Origin: [Limnothrix rosea] IAM M-220
GTDB taxonomy: Bacteria > Cyanobacteriota > Cyanobacteriia > Cyanobacteriales > MRBY01
DNA length: 64,000 nucleotides
NCBI RefSeq assembly: GCF_001904615.1
Contig: NZ_MRBY01000010.1
Coordinates: 52,837 to 116,836 of the forward strand
Direction: 5' to 3'
Shown: in pieces, positions 54,492 through 63,188 of the stretch
Layout: the number at the start of each line of letters is the position of its first letter
Numbering within the stretch: position 1 is the stretch's first letter
Position numbers and translations under genes: made by a program
Notes under the pieces: generated by a model
The model's input: the letters and a program-made list of their open reading frames with translations, nothing else
What the model was told of the DNA's origin: nothing
Databases searched by the model: none

Positions 54492-54877
54492 TCGGCATTC
54501 TCGATATTTTTCTAATTTTAATGATCTGGTTTCTGCTTACCGCAGACCTGAGTGCAGCCAATATCCTGATCGGTGTGATCATTGCGATTTTGATGCCCGG
54601 TAAACGGTTTAATGCAGCACAGATTAAAGATTGGCTCCATGTGTTGTGGGAAATTGTGATCGCCATTCCTCAGGCCTATATTGAGGCGATCGAAATGATC
54701 TTTTTCCCCCACCGCTTCGAAACCGTGGCCATGCAGCAGGTCAAGCCGAACCGGACACCGGGACTAATTTTTCTCGATATTTTTCTGATTACCTTTACCC
54801 CCAAAACCATCGTGCTGCACTATCACGAAGATGGTTGGTATGAAGTACACCTTGTTCAGCGGAGGAAGCCCGAATGA
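54488..54877 (+). CDS. mrpE: Mrp antiporter subunit E
   Basis: The protein is 129 aa from ATG 54488, an ATGA overlap with the mrpD2 stop. Reading from 54473 would lie inside mrpD2. Two helices near the N terminus (IGILDIFLILMIWFLLTADL and NILIGVIIAILMPG) are followed by a soluble part with PNRTPGLIFLDIFLITFTPK and HYHEDGWYEVHLV. This is the MrpE/MnhE pattern. Its role in the complex is structural. Confidence 0.88.
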   Translation: MIGILDIFLILMIWFLLTADLSAANILIGVIIAILMPGKRFNAAQIKDWLHVLWEIVIAIPQAYIEAIEMIFFPHRFETVAMQQVKPNRTPGLIFLDIFLITFTPKTIVLHYHEDGWYEVHLVQRRKPE

Positions 54878-55125
54878 ATTTGATTGTTGGTGCCATGATT
54901 GGGGCTTTATTGCTACCGATCTATGAGGCGATACAGGACGAAGATATCTGGCAAAAGCTCCTTGCCTTCGCCAGTATTTCCAGTAAAACGTCGGTCATGA
55001 TTTTAGTGATTTCTGTCCTGCGGGATGACTGGACGATTGGTGTGGTTGGTGTATTGATTTTATGTGTGGGTAATGCGGCGTTAATGTTGCTAGCCCATGT
55101 TTTGAGGCGGGTGAATTTGTCATGA
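54874..55125 (+). CDS. mrpF: Mrp antiporter subunit F
   Basis: The 83-aa protein has three helices and is the small MrpF subunit. Landmarks are LIVGAMIGALLLPIYEAI and ISSKTSVMILVISVLRDDW. It overlaps the mrpE stop and the mrpG start by ATGA, so translation is coupled across the three genes. Confidence 0.85.
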   Translation: MNLIVGAMIGALLLPIYEAIQDEDIWQKLLAFASISSKTSVMILVISVLRDDWTIGVVGVLILCVGNAALMLLAHVLRRVNLS

Positions 55126-55415
55126 GTACTTTTATCGATATCCTCAGTTATGGCTGTATTATTCTGGGGGTTGTTTTTTGGTTCTGGGGCACAATTCCTT
55201 TACTCGGCGATCGCTCTGTCCTGTACAAGTTACACACGCTGTCGGTGTCGGATACCTTGGGGTCGATGGCGATTATGGCGGGGCTATTGCTAAAAATCCC
55301 TAGGGAATGGCCGTTACTGGTGTTAGCGATTATTGCCCTCGCGATTTGGAATACGGTTTTGGGTTACGTTTTAGCATATTGTTCGAGTCGTGGAGGTGGT
55401 AATGAGCGGATTTAA
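55122..55415 (+). CDS. mrpG: Mrp antiporter subunit G
   Basis: The 97-aa protein is the MrpG/MnhG subunit with three helices and the family core RSVLYKLHTLSVSDTLGS near residue 30. The C terminus overlaps the next gene by about 14 bp, whose ribosome site GGAGGTGGT lies within the mrpG coding region. Confidence 0.85.
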   Translation: MSTFIDILSYGCIILGVVFWFWGTIPLLGDRSVLYKLHTLSVSDTLGSMAIMAGLLLKIPREWPLLVLAIIALAIWNTVLGYVLAYCSSRGGGNERI

Positions 55416-55992
55416 TTTTGACTGGTTTATTTTTGCGATCGCCCTGTTGTTGCCTTTAACTTCTGGGCTACTGGTCTTCCAAAAGAATCCCTATTATGCC
55501 CTCGTGATTCGGGGAATTTTGGGGGCGATCGCCGCATTGCTCTATGCGATGTTTGGGGCAGCAGATGTGGCGCTCACCGAAGCCCTTGTGGGGACGATGC
55601 TGTCGATTACCTTATATGCCGTGGCAGTGCGTTCGTCGATGAGTATGCGTCTTGGGGTTTTGGCCGTTTGTACGGACACCGTGAATCTGTCCCAAAAACT
55701 CAATCCTGCCCTTAAACAAGTGCTCAGCAAGTACGATCTACGTCTTGAACAAGTGGTGTTTGAAGATGCCCAAGCCCTAGAACATGCCCTAGAGCTAAAG
55801 GATGTTCACTGTATTTTACAGATTGACGATAGTGAGCAAATTAATGTATTTAAAACTCGTGTGCCGCGACTCTACGAGATTTTTAAAAGCTCCTCTTTAA
55901 CGGAGTTGATCGAACTACAGCTGCTGGAGTTAAAGCCTGCTACTGCCGTCGTTGTGCCATCGTCGCAACCTCTTATGGAGAATCAATCATGA
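55402..55992 (+). CDS. mrpA: Mrp subunit A C-terminal-type protein (MbhD/DUF4040) with soluble tail
   Basis: The protein is about 196 aa from ATG 55402, preceded by a near-perfect GGAGGTGG. The first 90 residues are membrane helices of the DUF4040/MbhD type (GAADVALTEALVGTMLSITL), which in Bacillus form the C-terminal part of MrpA. The remaining 100 residues are soluble, with LSQKLNPALKQVLSKYDLRL and an acidic middle, and match nothing I know. The NuoL-like half of MrpA is not fused here. The ATGA overlap with mrpB keeps it in the operon. Confidence 0.8.
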   Translation: MSGFNFDWFIFAIALLLPLTSGLLVFQKNPYYALVIRGILGAIAALLYAMFGAADVALTEALVGTMLSITLYAVAVRSSMSMRLGVLAVCTDTVNLSQKLNPALKQVLSKYDLRLEQVVFEDAQALEHALELKDVHCILQIDDSEQINVFKTRVPRLYEIFKSSSLTELIELQLLELKPATAVVVPSSQPLMENQS

Positions 55993-56651
55993 AGTGGGTC
56001 TACCTTGCATTTGGTATTGCCTTATTTGTAAAAATGCTGGTCTTCCCGAATTTTGCAATGGAAGGCGAGATCGGGACGATCGCCGAAGTGGTAGCGGCGG
56101 AAACAGGTGTACCCAATGCGGTGTCCGGCATTATTCTGCGGAATCGTCTCTATGATACGGGCTTTGAGGTGATGGTCTTTACCCTCGCCATTATGGGCGT
56201 GCGCTTTTTACTTTCCGATGAACACCCCTCGAAAGAAGTTAAACAATTTACCGATTCCCCCTCGATTGTTCTGGCGCGTTTGGGGGCAACCATTGCGGCA
56301 TTAATTGGTATTGAGTTGGCCATTAGGGGACACCTCAGTCCCGGTGGCGGTTTTGCGGCTGGTGTGGCTGGTGGTACGGCGATCGGTCTAGTGGCGATCG
56401 TGTCTTCACCGCAATGGATGGACGCAATTTATAAAAAGTGGAATGCAGCAATTCTCGAAAAAGTTTCAGTCCTCATCTTTTTCATGTTGGCCTGTCTATC
56501 CCTAATCGGTATTCAGCTACCCTACGGTGAATTTGGCACATTATTTAGTGGCGGCTGGATCACCATTCTCAATATTCTTGTGGCGATTAAAGTGGCACTG
56601 GGTTCTTGGGCGGCTATCTTAATCTTTATCCGCTATCGCGGGTTGCTCTAA
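55989..56651 (+). CDS. mrpB: Mrp antiporter subunit B
   Basis: The 220-aa protein has a MnhB domain with the signature ELAIRGHLSPGGGFAAGVAG near residue 110, preceded by an N-terminal extension with MbhE-like helices. The last helix is ILNILVAIKVALGSWAAILI. It is the last Mrp gene. MITE copy C lies directly after its stop codon. Confidence 0.88.
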   Translation: MKWVYLAFGIALFVKMLVFPNFAMEGEIGTIAEVVAAETGVPNAVSGIILRNRLYDTGFEVMVFTLAIMGVRFLLSDEHPSKEVKQFTDSPSIVLARLGATIAALIGIELAIRGHLSPGGGFAAGVAGGTAIGLVAIVSSPQWMDAIYKKWNAAILEKVSVLIFFMLACLSLIGIQLPYGEFGTLFSGGWITILNILVAIKVALGSWAAILIFIRYRGLL

Positions 56652-56660
56652 GCCTCTAAA

Positions 56661-56858
56661 AACGTCAGCTCGGGTTAAGGAGTTATCTGAATGCCTTGAA
56701 GACACGGGGACATTGGGATGGGGAGACACGGAGAGAGGAAGATACGGGACATCAACGGACACCCGCATTAGAATTGTTTGAATAAAAAATCGCCCCATCC
56801 CTCGCTCTCCCTGTCGCCGCGTCGTCATTCCAGATCATGTTTAAACCAAACTCAGGTT
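56661..56858 (+). mobile_element. MITE-like element, copy C
   Basis: The ends AACGTCAGCTCGGGTTAAGG and CCAAACTCAGGTT are imperfect inverted repeats. CTAAAA flanks both sides as a likely target duplication. The interior shares TATCTGAATGCCTTGAAG, ATCGCCCCATCCCTCGC and GTCGTCATTCCAGA with copy A. It fills the gap between mrpB and the convergent ABC gene, whose stop codon (56859) is within the right duplication. Confidence 0.72.
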
Positions 56859-58610
56859 CTAAAAGCCTTTAGGAATGGCAGAAATGAGTTGTCGGGTGTA
56901 GTCCTGTTGCGGGTCGCGGTAAATTTGCTCGGCAGCACCCATTTCCTCGATTTTGCCTTTGTTCATGACAATAATGCGATCGCTCATAAATTTGACGACG
57001 CTGAGGTCGTGGGAAATAAAAATATAGGTCAATTGAAATTCTGATTGCAGTTCCTTCAGTAGATTGAGTACCTGAGCCTGCACAGAAACGTCGAGGGCGG
57101 ATACTGACTCATCGCAAATAATAAATTGTGGTTCGATGGCTAAGGCTCTAGCAATACAAACCCGTTGCCGCTGACCACCGGACAGTTCGTGGGGATAGCG
57201 GTTCACCCAATCGGGATCTAGACCGACGCGCTCTAATAGATATTGCACTCGTTCTAACCGTTTTTTCTTGTCGCGCTTGAGGTTGTGAATTACCATCGGT
57301 TCGGCGATCGCCTTGCCAATGCTCATGCGAGGATTGAGGGAATTATAAGGATTTTGAAAAACGATTTGCATCTCCCGACGTAGCTGGCGTAGGCGTTTAC
57401 TGCGGACAGGAAGTTTGGCAATATTTTCGCCCCGGAAAAAAACATCGCCCGCTAAAGGCTGCACTAACCGCAAAATGGCGCGGGCAAGGGTTGATTTGCC
57501 ACAGCCGGACTCACCCACAAGACCTAGGGTTTCACCGGGGTATAAATTAAAGGACACATTATTAACGGCCATATTAAAGCCGCCGATGCCTAGCACCCCG
57601 CGCTTGCGGTAGCCCACTTGGAGGTTTTGTACCGATAGTAAGGGCTCTTGGGAGACTAAAGATTCGAGGCGGGCTTTGTCTTCATCTAGGGAAATTTGCG
57701 CCTGTAAGCTGTCGTCTGGCTGTCGCTCCTGAATGACTATTTCCTTCGTTTCAGGGTCTTCGGTGATGGCCATAAAATCGGCAACGGTCGGCAATAAAAC
57801 TAGCTTTTCTTCAAGGCGAGGGCGACAGGCTAAAAGTCCTTTGGTGTAGGGATGCTGGGGGTTTGAAAAGATATTTTTGATCTTGCCTTGTTCTACAATT
57901 TTGCCGCGATACATGACTGCCACATCGTCGACCAACTCTGCAATCACACCGAGGTCGTGGGTAATAAAAATCAGAGACATTTGCCTTGCCTGACTCAGAT
58001 CCCGCAGGAGTTGCAAAATTTTGGCTTGCACTGTCACGTCTAGTGCCGTCGTCGGTTCATCGGCAATGAGTAGGGTGGGGTTTGAGGCGATCGCCATGGC
58101 GATCATCACCCGTTGTAATTGACCCCCCGATAGCTCATGGGGATAGCGTTCCATGAGTTCTGGCAGTAGCTGGACTTCCTCTAATCGGGCGATCGCCTGT
58201 TTTTTTGCCTCAGCTTTAGAAATATTTTGGTGGAGGAGAATCGCTTCGGTGAGCTGAAAGTCGACATTGTAAACCGGATTTAGCGAACTCATCGGCTCCT
58301 GAAAAATCATCGCAATTTTGCCGCCACGATAGGTGCGTCGTTCCCGTTCCGGCAAACTCTCAAGATCGATCGCCTCTCCACCCGGCTCCGATTTAAACAG
58401 AATTTCGCCCGCCCTCACCCGACCCGGCTTCGGCACTAATCCCATTAATGCTAAGGATGTTACCGATTTTCCAGAGCCCGATTCCCCGACAATGCCCAAG
58501 GTGTTGCCCCGTTCAAGCTGAAAATCAATGCGATCAACGGCGGTATTTACTTGGTTTTCTGCACGAAATTGCACTTGCAGTTGACGGACATCGATAACCA
58601 AATCACTCAT
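56859..58610 (-). CDS. tandem-domain oligopeptide-type ABC transporter ATPase
   Basis: This 583-aa protein has two full ATPase domains (YejF/DppDF-like). The first has Walker [18 protein letters not shown], signature [16 protein letters not shown] and Walker [13 protein letters not shown]. The second has [33 protein letters not shown] and [12 protein letters not shown]. Oligopeptide or dipeptide domains follow each core ([11 protein letters not shown]). It energises import of peptides or nickel with separate permeases, none of which lies nearby. The stop codon lies at the right end of MITE copy C. Confidence 0.93.
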   Translation of the reverse strand: MSDLVIDVRQLQVQFRAENQVNTAVDRIDFQLERGNTLGIVGESGSGKSVTSLALMGLVPKPGRVRAGEILFKSEPGGEAIDLESLPERERRTYRGGKIAMIFQEPMSSLNPVYNVDFQLTEAILLHQNISKAEAKKQAIARLEEVQLLPELMERYPHELSGGQLQRVMIAMAIASNPTLLIADEPTTALDVTVQAKILQLLRDLSQARQMSLIFITHDLGVIAELVDDVAVMYRGKIVEQGKIKNIFSNPQHPYTKGLLACRPRLEEKLVLLPTVADFMAITEDPETKEIVIQERQPDDSLQAQISLDEDKARLESLVSQEPLLSVQNLQVGYRKRGVLGIGGFNMAVNNVSFNLYPGETLGLVGESGCGKSTLARAILRLVQPLAGDVFFRGENIAKLPVRSKRLRQLRREMQIVFQNPYNSLNPRMSIGKAIAEPMVIHNLKRDKKKRLERVQYLLERVGLDPDWVNRYPHELSGGQRQRVCIARALAIEPQFIICDESVSALDVSVQAQVLNLLKELQSEFQLTYIFISHDLSVVKFMSDRIIVMNKGKIEEMGAAEQIYRDPQQDYTRQLISAIPKGF

Positions 58611-58770
58611 GGGTCAGCTTTGGGTCTAGGAAGTTGCTAAATATTCCCTTGATTGTAGCGGTGTTAATCCCTGTGTATCGGCGATCGCCCGAAAATCTGC
58701 CCAATGATAACCATCAGAAAATTTTCAGAATTTAGGCTAACGATCCGAAACAAAACCTCGTCATAACCCC

Positions 58771-58802
58771 AAAAAAAACCTAGGCCTGCATTAGACCTAG
58801 GG
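58771..58802 (-). terminator. terminator of the PTPA-CTERM gene
   Basis: On the minus strand CCTAGGTCT and AGGCCTAGG form a stem with one mismatch, followed by TTTTTTTT. It lies about 80 bp beyond the stop at 58882. Confidence 0.8.
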
Positions 58803-58881
58803 AACATTTTTTAGAAAATTAAGAATGAGAACCGTTAGAAACAAACTACCGACAAAACAATGAACTATCTTACTCTGCTAA

Positions 58882-59595
58882 TTATTCAGCAGTGTCATCT
58901 TGCTTACGGCGCTTCGCTACTGCAAACAAACCACTGAGAATAGGCAAAACAGCCGCAGGAGTCGGAACAGCCTCAGGATTGGCTAAACGATAAGCATGGT
59001 TGTCCGTCTCAAAAGCTTTTTTGTTAGATTGGAAAATGATTTTATCGAAGTTTTCGCCTTCTTCCGCAAAAATATTAACAAAGCGAGCACCATTAACACT
59101 TTGATCACCGTTTGCATTTTCACGGATATCTTTACCCGTTAAAGAGGCAATTAGCTCGTCACCATTGTAAAAAAAGAGGTTATTGTAGTCGTCGATAGAA
59201 CCGAAGTAAAAACCAAAGTAGTCAGACTCTACACCAAAATCAATGACAAGTTCCTGGGTATTGTAACTACCAACAGTGAGGTAAGGATTATTAGCATTGT
59301 CATAATCACCTTGGCTAGGTGGCGCTGCATATTTACCACCAACACTGTCTGTAACGATGTTGCCGCCAATGCCTCGGTAGGAAACACCACTTTCGTGGGT
59401 ATAACCTGCACCGTCAAGGCTACCAATTACCGCATTATCAAAGGTAATGGTTCGGGCTCCTTCCACAGTAGAAAAAGGAGTATTAGCTTGAGCTGTGATG
59501 GATAGCGCTTGAGCTGAACCGGCAGAGAGGGCGATCGCCGAGCTTGCAACCAAACCCATACCGAATAAAGTTTTTGGAGTTATTAAATTAAACAT
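58882..59595 (-). CDS. PTPA-CTERM sorting-domain protein
   Basis: The 237-aa exported protein has a signal peptide (cleavage near AQALS). The middle part is beta-rich with Gly/Asp/Asn. Its C-terminal tag PTPAAVLPILSGLFAVAKRR is the cyanobacterial PTPA-CTERM sorting signal: the PTPA motif, a hydrophobic helix and a basic end. PEP-CTERM-like proteins are processed by exosortase-type enzymes and reach the cell surface. No exosortase gene is in the window. The role is unknown. Confidence 0.88.
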   Translation of the reverse strand: MFNLITPKTLFGMGLVASSAIALSAGSAQALSITAQANTPFSTVEGARTITFDNAVIGSLDGAGYTHESGVSYRGIGGNIVTDSVGGKYAAPPSQGDYDNANNPYLTVGSYNTQELVIDFGVESDYFGFYFGSIDDYNNLFFYNGDELIASLTGKDIRENANGDQSVNGARFVNIFAEEGENFDKIIFQSNKKAFETDNHAYRLANPEAVPTPAAVLPILSGLFAVAKRRKQDDTAE

Positions 59596-60068
59596 ATGTC
59601 GAGGATTTATTAGATAAAGTACAAAAATTAGAAGAATGAAACTTGAGCTCTAATTAATGTTAAAAAGCCAACAAGTACCCAAGACATTAATCGAGTCATT
59701 TCCTCTGTCTTTTAAATATTACGGGCTGGCCTTTGATCTTGTATCCGTAATTCCAACAGTCTTTAAAGAAGGGTTGATAAAGAGAATAATTTATTTTATG
59801 AAGCTCTATTTTGGGGCTCTGTAAAATTACTTAAAAACTGTTGAAAATACTGATATGCTTGTTTTTTGAGTTTGTTACTTAGGTGAAAATGAGGCGGTAT
59901 CTTTTTCTTCTTCTAAAGGTTTTTCTTGCCAATAAATGTTGTTTTTTGTTCTTCTATGGAGATTGTCAGCAACTGTCTGGATAGCCTTAAGAAATCTTTG
60001 TATTTCTGAGGTGAATTAGAGTGCTTATGACAGATTAAATGAGCGGATCATGGCTTTTTTCTGTCGAG
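59596..60068. other. AT-rich intergenic region
   Basis: These 470 bp separate two leftward genes and are AT-rich without a supported frame. They probably contain the promoter of the PTPA-CTERM gene. No repeat or RNA gene was recognised. Confidence 0.4.
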
Positions 60069-61136
60069 CTAGCCCAAGAGGTTATTGAGTTCGTTGATAA
60101 ATTGGTTGACGGAATCAGCTTGCAAGTTTTGTAATTTAAAAATGTGTTTTGGTTCGGAATAGTGGCAGGGCAGCGATCGCCGATAGGCGGGGTCGTAATG
60201 TTCTGTGAGGATGGCTTCGACAAAGGCGCTCCACCGATTGGCATCAATCAATTCAAACCACGACATCACCTTGTTTTTGCTGTGGGTGGGAATTAAATAT
60301 TGTAGTAGTCGTTTAAGTTCGTCGGGATTGTTAACGAGGTGGGGATATTCCGTCAGGAGCCATTGCACCCGCTCTGCTGTCGGTACCTCCACTTCATAGC
60401 AGGGCGATCGCCCCATTGACTGCCAAAAGGCTGCGGGGATATGGACATTGCCAATGGCATTACTTTCCGACTCGAGCCATACAGGTTGGGCTGGGTCTAA
60501 GGGCTGTAGTTGTTGTAATAACTGGGATTCAAACCATTTTTGGGATGGTTGTAATGTCGGTTTATCGCGCCATACTTGTCCTAATAAAGAGCCTCGATGG
60601 TTGGCGATCGCCTCTAGGTCGATTACCTGCAAACCCGCTTCTTTCATCTTGTTTAAGAGAAACGTTTTGGCGCTGCCAGTGTAGCCACAGAGAATTTTAA
60701 AATGATATTTTTTGGGTAAGATTGCCAGCGATCGCCGCACATGGGCACGATAGGTTTTATAGCCGCCGGTGATTAATGTGGTTTGCCAGCCGATTTGGTT
60801 CAGGATATGGGCAAAACTATTGGAACGCTGGCCGCCCCGCCAACAATAAATTAGGGGATGGTAGGTTTTCGGCTTATTTAAAAAATACTGCTCTAAATGA
60901 TGGGAAATATTGCGCGAAACTAAGGCTGCACCAATTTTGCGTGCCTCAAAGGGAGAATTTTGTTTATAAATTGTGCCGACCTTTGCCCGTTCTTCATCAC
61001 TTAAAACCGGAAAATTAATTGCCCCCGGAATATGATCCGCCACAAACTCGCCCGGCGATCGCACATCGATTATTTCATCATATTCACGAAAACCATTCTC
61101 CCAAGGAGTCTCAGATTTGTAGATTGGGGGAGCCAT
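60069..61136 (-). CDS. mnmH: tRNA 2-selenouridine synthase (MnmH/SelU)
   Basis: This 355-aa protein has a rhodanese domain (about 15-130, YDEIIDVRSPGEFVADHIPG) with catalytic Cys in LIYCWRGGQRSNS. A P-loop ATPase-like domain follows, with GYTGSAKTFLLNKM near residue 155 and DLEAIANHRGSLLG. MnmH replaces sulfur in 2-thiouridine of the tRNA wobble base with selenium, by way of a geranylated intermediate. The Walker A motif is GYTGSAKT, with Ala where Gly normally precedes Lys. No selD is adjacent. Confidence 0.9.
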   Translation of the reverse strand: MAPPIYKSETPWENGFREYDEIIDVRSPGEFVADHIPGAINFPVLSDEERAKVGTIYKQNSPFEARKIGAALVSRNISHHLEQYFLNKPKTYHPLIYCWRGGQRSNSFAHILNQIGWQTTLITGGYKTYRAHVRRSLAILPKKYHFKILCGYTGSAKTFLLNKMKEAGLQVIDLEAIANHRGSLLGQVWRDKPTLQPSQKWFESQLLQQLQPLDPAQPVWLESESNAIGNVHIPAAFWQSMGRSPCYEVEVPTAERVQWLLTEYPHLVNNPDELKRLLQYLIPTHSKNKVMSWFELIDANRWSAFVEAILTEHYDPAYRRSLPCHYSEPKHIFKLQNLQADSVNQFINELNNLLG

Positions 61137-61178
61137 GCAAAGTCCTAATCATTATCCCGAAGCCTTTGTCACCATAGC

Positions 61179-61200
61179 AAAAAGACAGCCTCTCGGCTGC
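61179..61200 (-). terminator. terminator hairpin downstream of the small protein at 61277
   Basis: On the minus strand CAGCC GAGA GGCTG forms a stem with a 4-nt loop, followed by TCTTTTT. It is 77 bp past the stop at 61277 and 43 bp ahead of the mnmH start, so it separates the two genes. Confidence 0.75.
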
Positions 61201-61276
61201 CTCCTCACATGACGCGACTCTGTTGCCATCACGTCTAGTTGCCCTAGGGCGATTCAATTTTCTGCGAGTTCTAGAT

Positions 61277-61528
61277 TTAGAACAAGAGAGAAAGAGGTGC
61301 ACTGAATAATGCAGCCGCTAAACCGAAAAGAATGACACTAGCGAAGATGACATTGTTGTAAAACCAACCAATTTCGCGGTTTTCCCCAAAGAGATTTTCC
61401 TCCTGACCCGCAGAGAAAAACAAAGACCATGCTTGAGTCGCGCTAATGGTCGCCTCCTGGAAGTCTTCGCGGAAAATTACAGGGGTAAATAGATTTTTGT
61501 TCGGGGTGTACTCAAATTGGCTAACCAT
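61277..61528 (-). CDS. small single-helix membrane protein of unknown function
   Basis: The 83-aa protein starts MVSQFEYTPNKNLFTPVIFR. A soluble N-terminal half has EDFQEATISATQAWSLFFSA, and one C-terminal helix reads YNNVIFASVILFGLAAALFS. AAGGAG precedes the ATG by nine bases. The strong ribosome site, terminator and one-helix layout resemble small photosynthetic accessory subunits, but I cannot name it. Its upstream neighbour is the DinG-like gene, 95 bp away. Confidence 0.7.
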   Translation of the reverse strand: MVSQFEYTPNKNLFTPVIFREDFQEATISATQAWSLFFSAGQEENLFGENREIGWFYNNVIFASVILFGLAAALFSAPLSLLF

Positions 61529-61622
61529 AATCGGTATCTCCTTGCTTTGCTTACATTACTAACCATAACAGATTATTGCAAAATATTAAAGTGACTTGAC
61601 AAAGTTATTTTTGTGATGTTAA

Positions 61623-63146
61623 TCACCAGTAACCAAACCAGCTTGGATCGAGATAGCTACAGTAGGAGCAAGGCTGGATGGCATCGAGGATTTGTTGACC
61701 GTAGGCGCGGTGGTTAATGCGATTGTCGAGGATAGCAATCAGGCTTTGGTCTTGGTGTAGGGGATAAATGGCGCGTTGGAGTTCTCGTAGGGCGGTGGGT
61801 AAGAGATAGAGTCGGAACCAGTCTTGACGTTGGGCTTTGTAATGGGCGACCCGTCCGGCAACTAAAGGGTTTTCGAGGGAGGGTAAGGGTAGGGTGGCGA
61901 TCGCCATTAGTTGGGGTAGGGGAAAGTCAAGGCTCTGGCCGTAAAACAGCGGATTTGTGAGGGAGCGCCAAAAATCCCAACCGCAGATCAAAATACTATC
62001 GGCTTGGAGGTTTGTTTGTTCGACTTTGACGGTGCTACCAAACTCTGCGGCGAGGGCAGACCCCATTTGCGCTTGTAGGGGAACATCGTTAATGAGAAGG
62101 ACAATGGGGCGTTTGACATTACGGCTGAGGCGCACCAAACGTTGGAGTTGTGTTAGAAGTTCCCCTTGAAATTCTGGGGTATTGGGTAGTGGCAGGCGTT
62201 TTTCTGGGAGATAGACTTGGGTTTGCTGTTGTTGGCGAGGCGGCGTGAATTTCACACAGGTGAGGTCATCGTCTAAACCGATTTGGTCACGGAATGTGGG
62301 GGCAATTTTTTCGGTATCGAGGAAGCCGCCGATAAAAAGGGTGGCTTGTTTTTCCCAGAGGGGTTTGAGGAGCGTCGAGACTTTTTGGGGGGCCACGTTA
62401 ATGGAGAAGGAACGATCTTGACGGTTAAGCATTGCCCAACATAGGGGTTTGGCTGCTTCGTGCCTGAGGGTTTGCTGGAATTGCCGCCAAGGTTCTGGCA
62501 GTTTTGGTAGTTGCAGACATTTTATTAAGTGGGTCTGTTCGTCTGGTGAGAGTAAATGGCAATGGTATGGGTTGGGCGATCGCCGCAAAAGATTTGTTTT
62601 GAGATAGTTATATTGGGTTTGAATCAAATGTTGCTGGGCGGGATTTTGCTGTTGTAGGGTTTCCCAATCTCTCAGTTGTAAGCGGCATCGCATATGATCC
62701 TGTACCCACTGCCACAGATCATCAACGGGATTGAGGAGGGTCGTAACTGTTGCCACGGGGCGATCGCCGAGCATTGAGCCCAACCAAAAATCCGGTGTGA
62801 TCAGAGCAATGCCATCGGGTTTTTGCCTGAGATTGGTGATGATTTGAACAGACCGATGGGTGGCTAGCTGAGTCTGTAACCGAGGAATTTCCGTCGCAAC
62901 CAGCCATGTTTGTAAACTGGGCGGCGTCACTAAGACAACGGGTTTATCGCTCAATAAAATCGGGGTCAGATAGCTAAGGGCAGAATCCCCAACCCCCGTT
63001 CTTGTCTGGATGAGGGCCGATCGCCTCAGCCGCAAACCCCTTGCAACTAATCGCGCTAAGGTTAAATGATGTTGCCAAAAATCCCCCTCATTTGTCCGAG
63101 AGAGTTGTAATAATTTTTGGTGTACCTGAGCCTCGATAATGGACAA
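61623..63146 (-). CDS. DinG-like helicase homologue with degenerate ATP motifs
   Basis: The 507-aa protein has the length and block order of a shortened DinG/XPD-like helicase. The region LIQTRTGVGDSALSYLTPIL corresponds to Walker A, but the invariant Lys is Asp54. The DEAH-box region is replaced by TTLLNPVDDLWQW. The C-terminal half has FIGGFLDTEKIAPTF and ADSILICGWDFWRSL, typical of the second RecA-like domain. It therefore probably does not hydrolyse ATP normally. The start is near the divergent folate gene (42 bp between them). Confidence 0.75.
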   Translation of the reverse strand: MSIIEAQVHQKLLQLSRTNEGDFWQHHLTLARLVARGLRLRRSALIQTRTGVGDSALSYLTPILLSDKPVVLVTPPSLQTWLVATEIPRLQTQLATHRSVQIITNLRQKPDGIALITPDFWLGSMLGDRPVATVTTLLNPVDDLWQWVQDHMRCRLQLRDWETLQQQNPAQQHLIQTQYNYLKTNLLRRSPNPYHCHLLSPDEQTHLIKCLQLPKLPEPWRQFQQTLRHEAAKPLCWAMLNRQDRSFSINVAPQKVSTLLKPLWEKQATLFIGGFLDTEKIAPTFRDQIGLDDDLTCVKFTPPRQQQQTQVYLPEKRLPLPNTPEFQGELLTQLQRLVRLSRNVKRPIVLLINDVPLQAQMGSALAAEFGSTVKVEQTNLQADSILICGWDFWRSLTNPLFYGQSLDFPLPQLMAIATLPLPSLENPLVAGRVAHYKAQRQDWFRLYLLPTALRELQRAIYPLHQDQSLIAILDNRINHRAYGQQILDAIQPCSYCSYLDPSWFGYW

Positions 63147-63188
63147 AATCTCCTCACAAATATGGGGCGAGCCAGAACAGCCTAGAGC

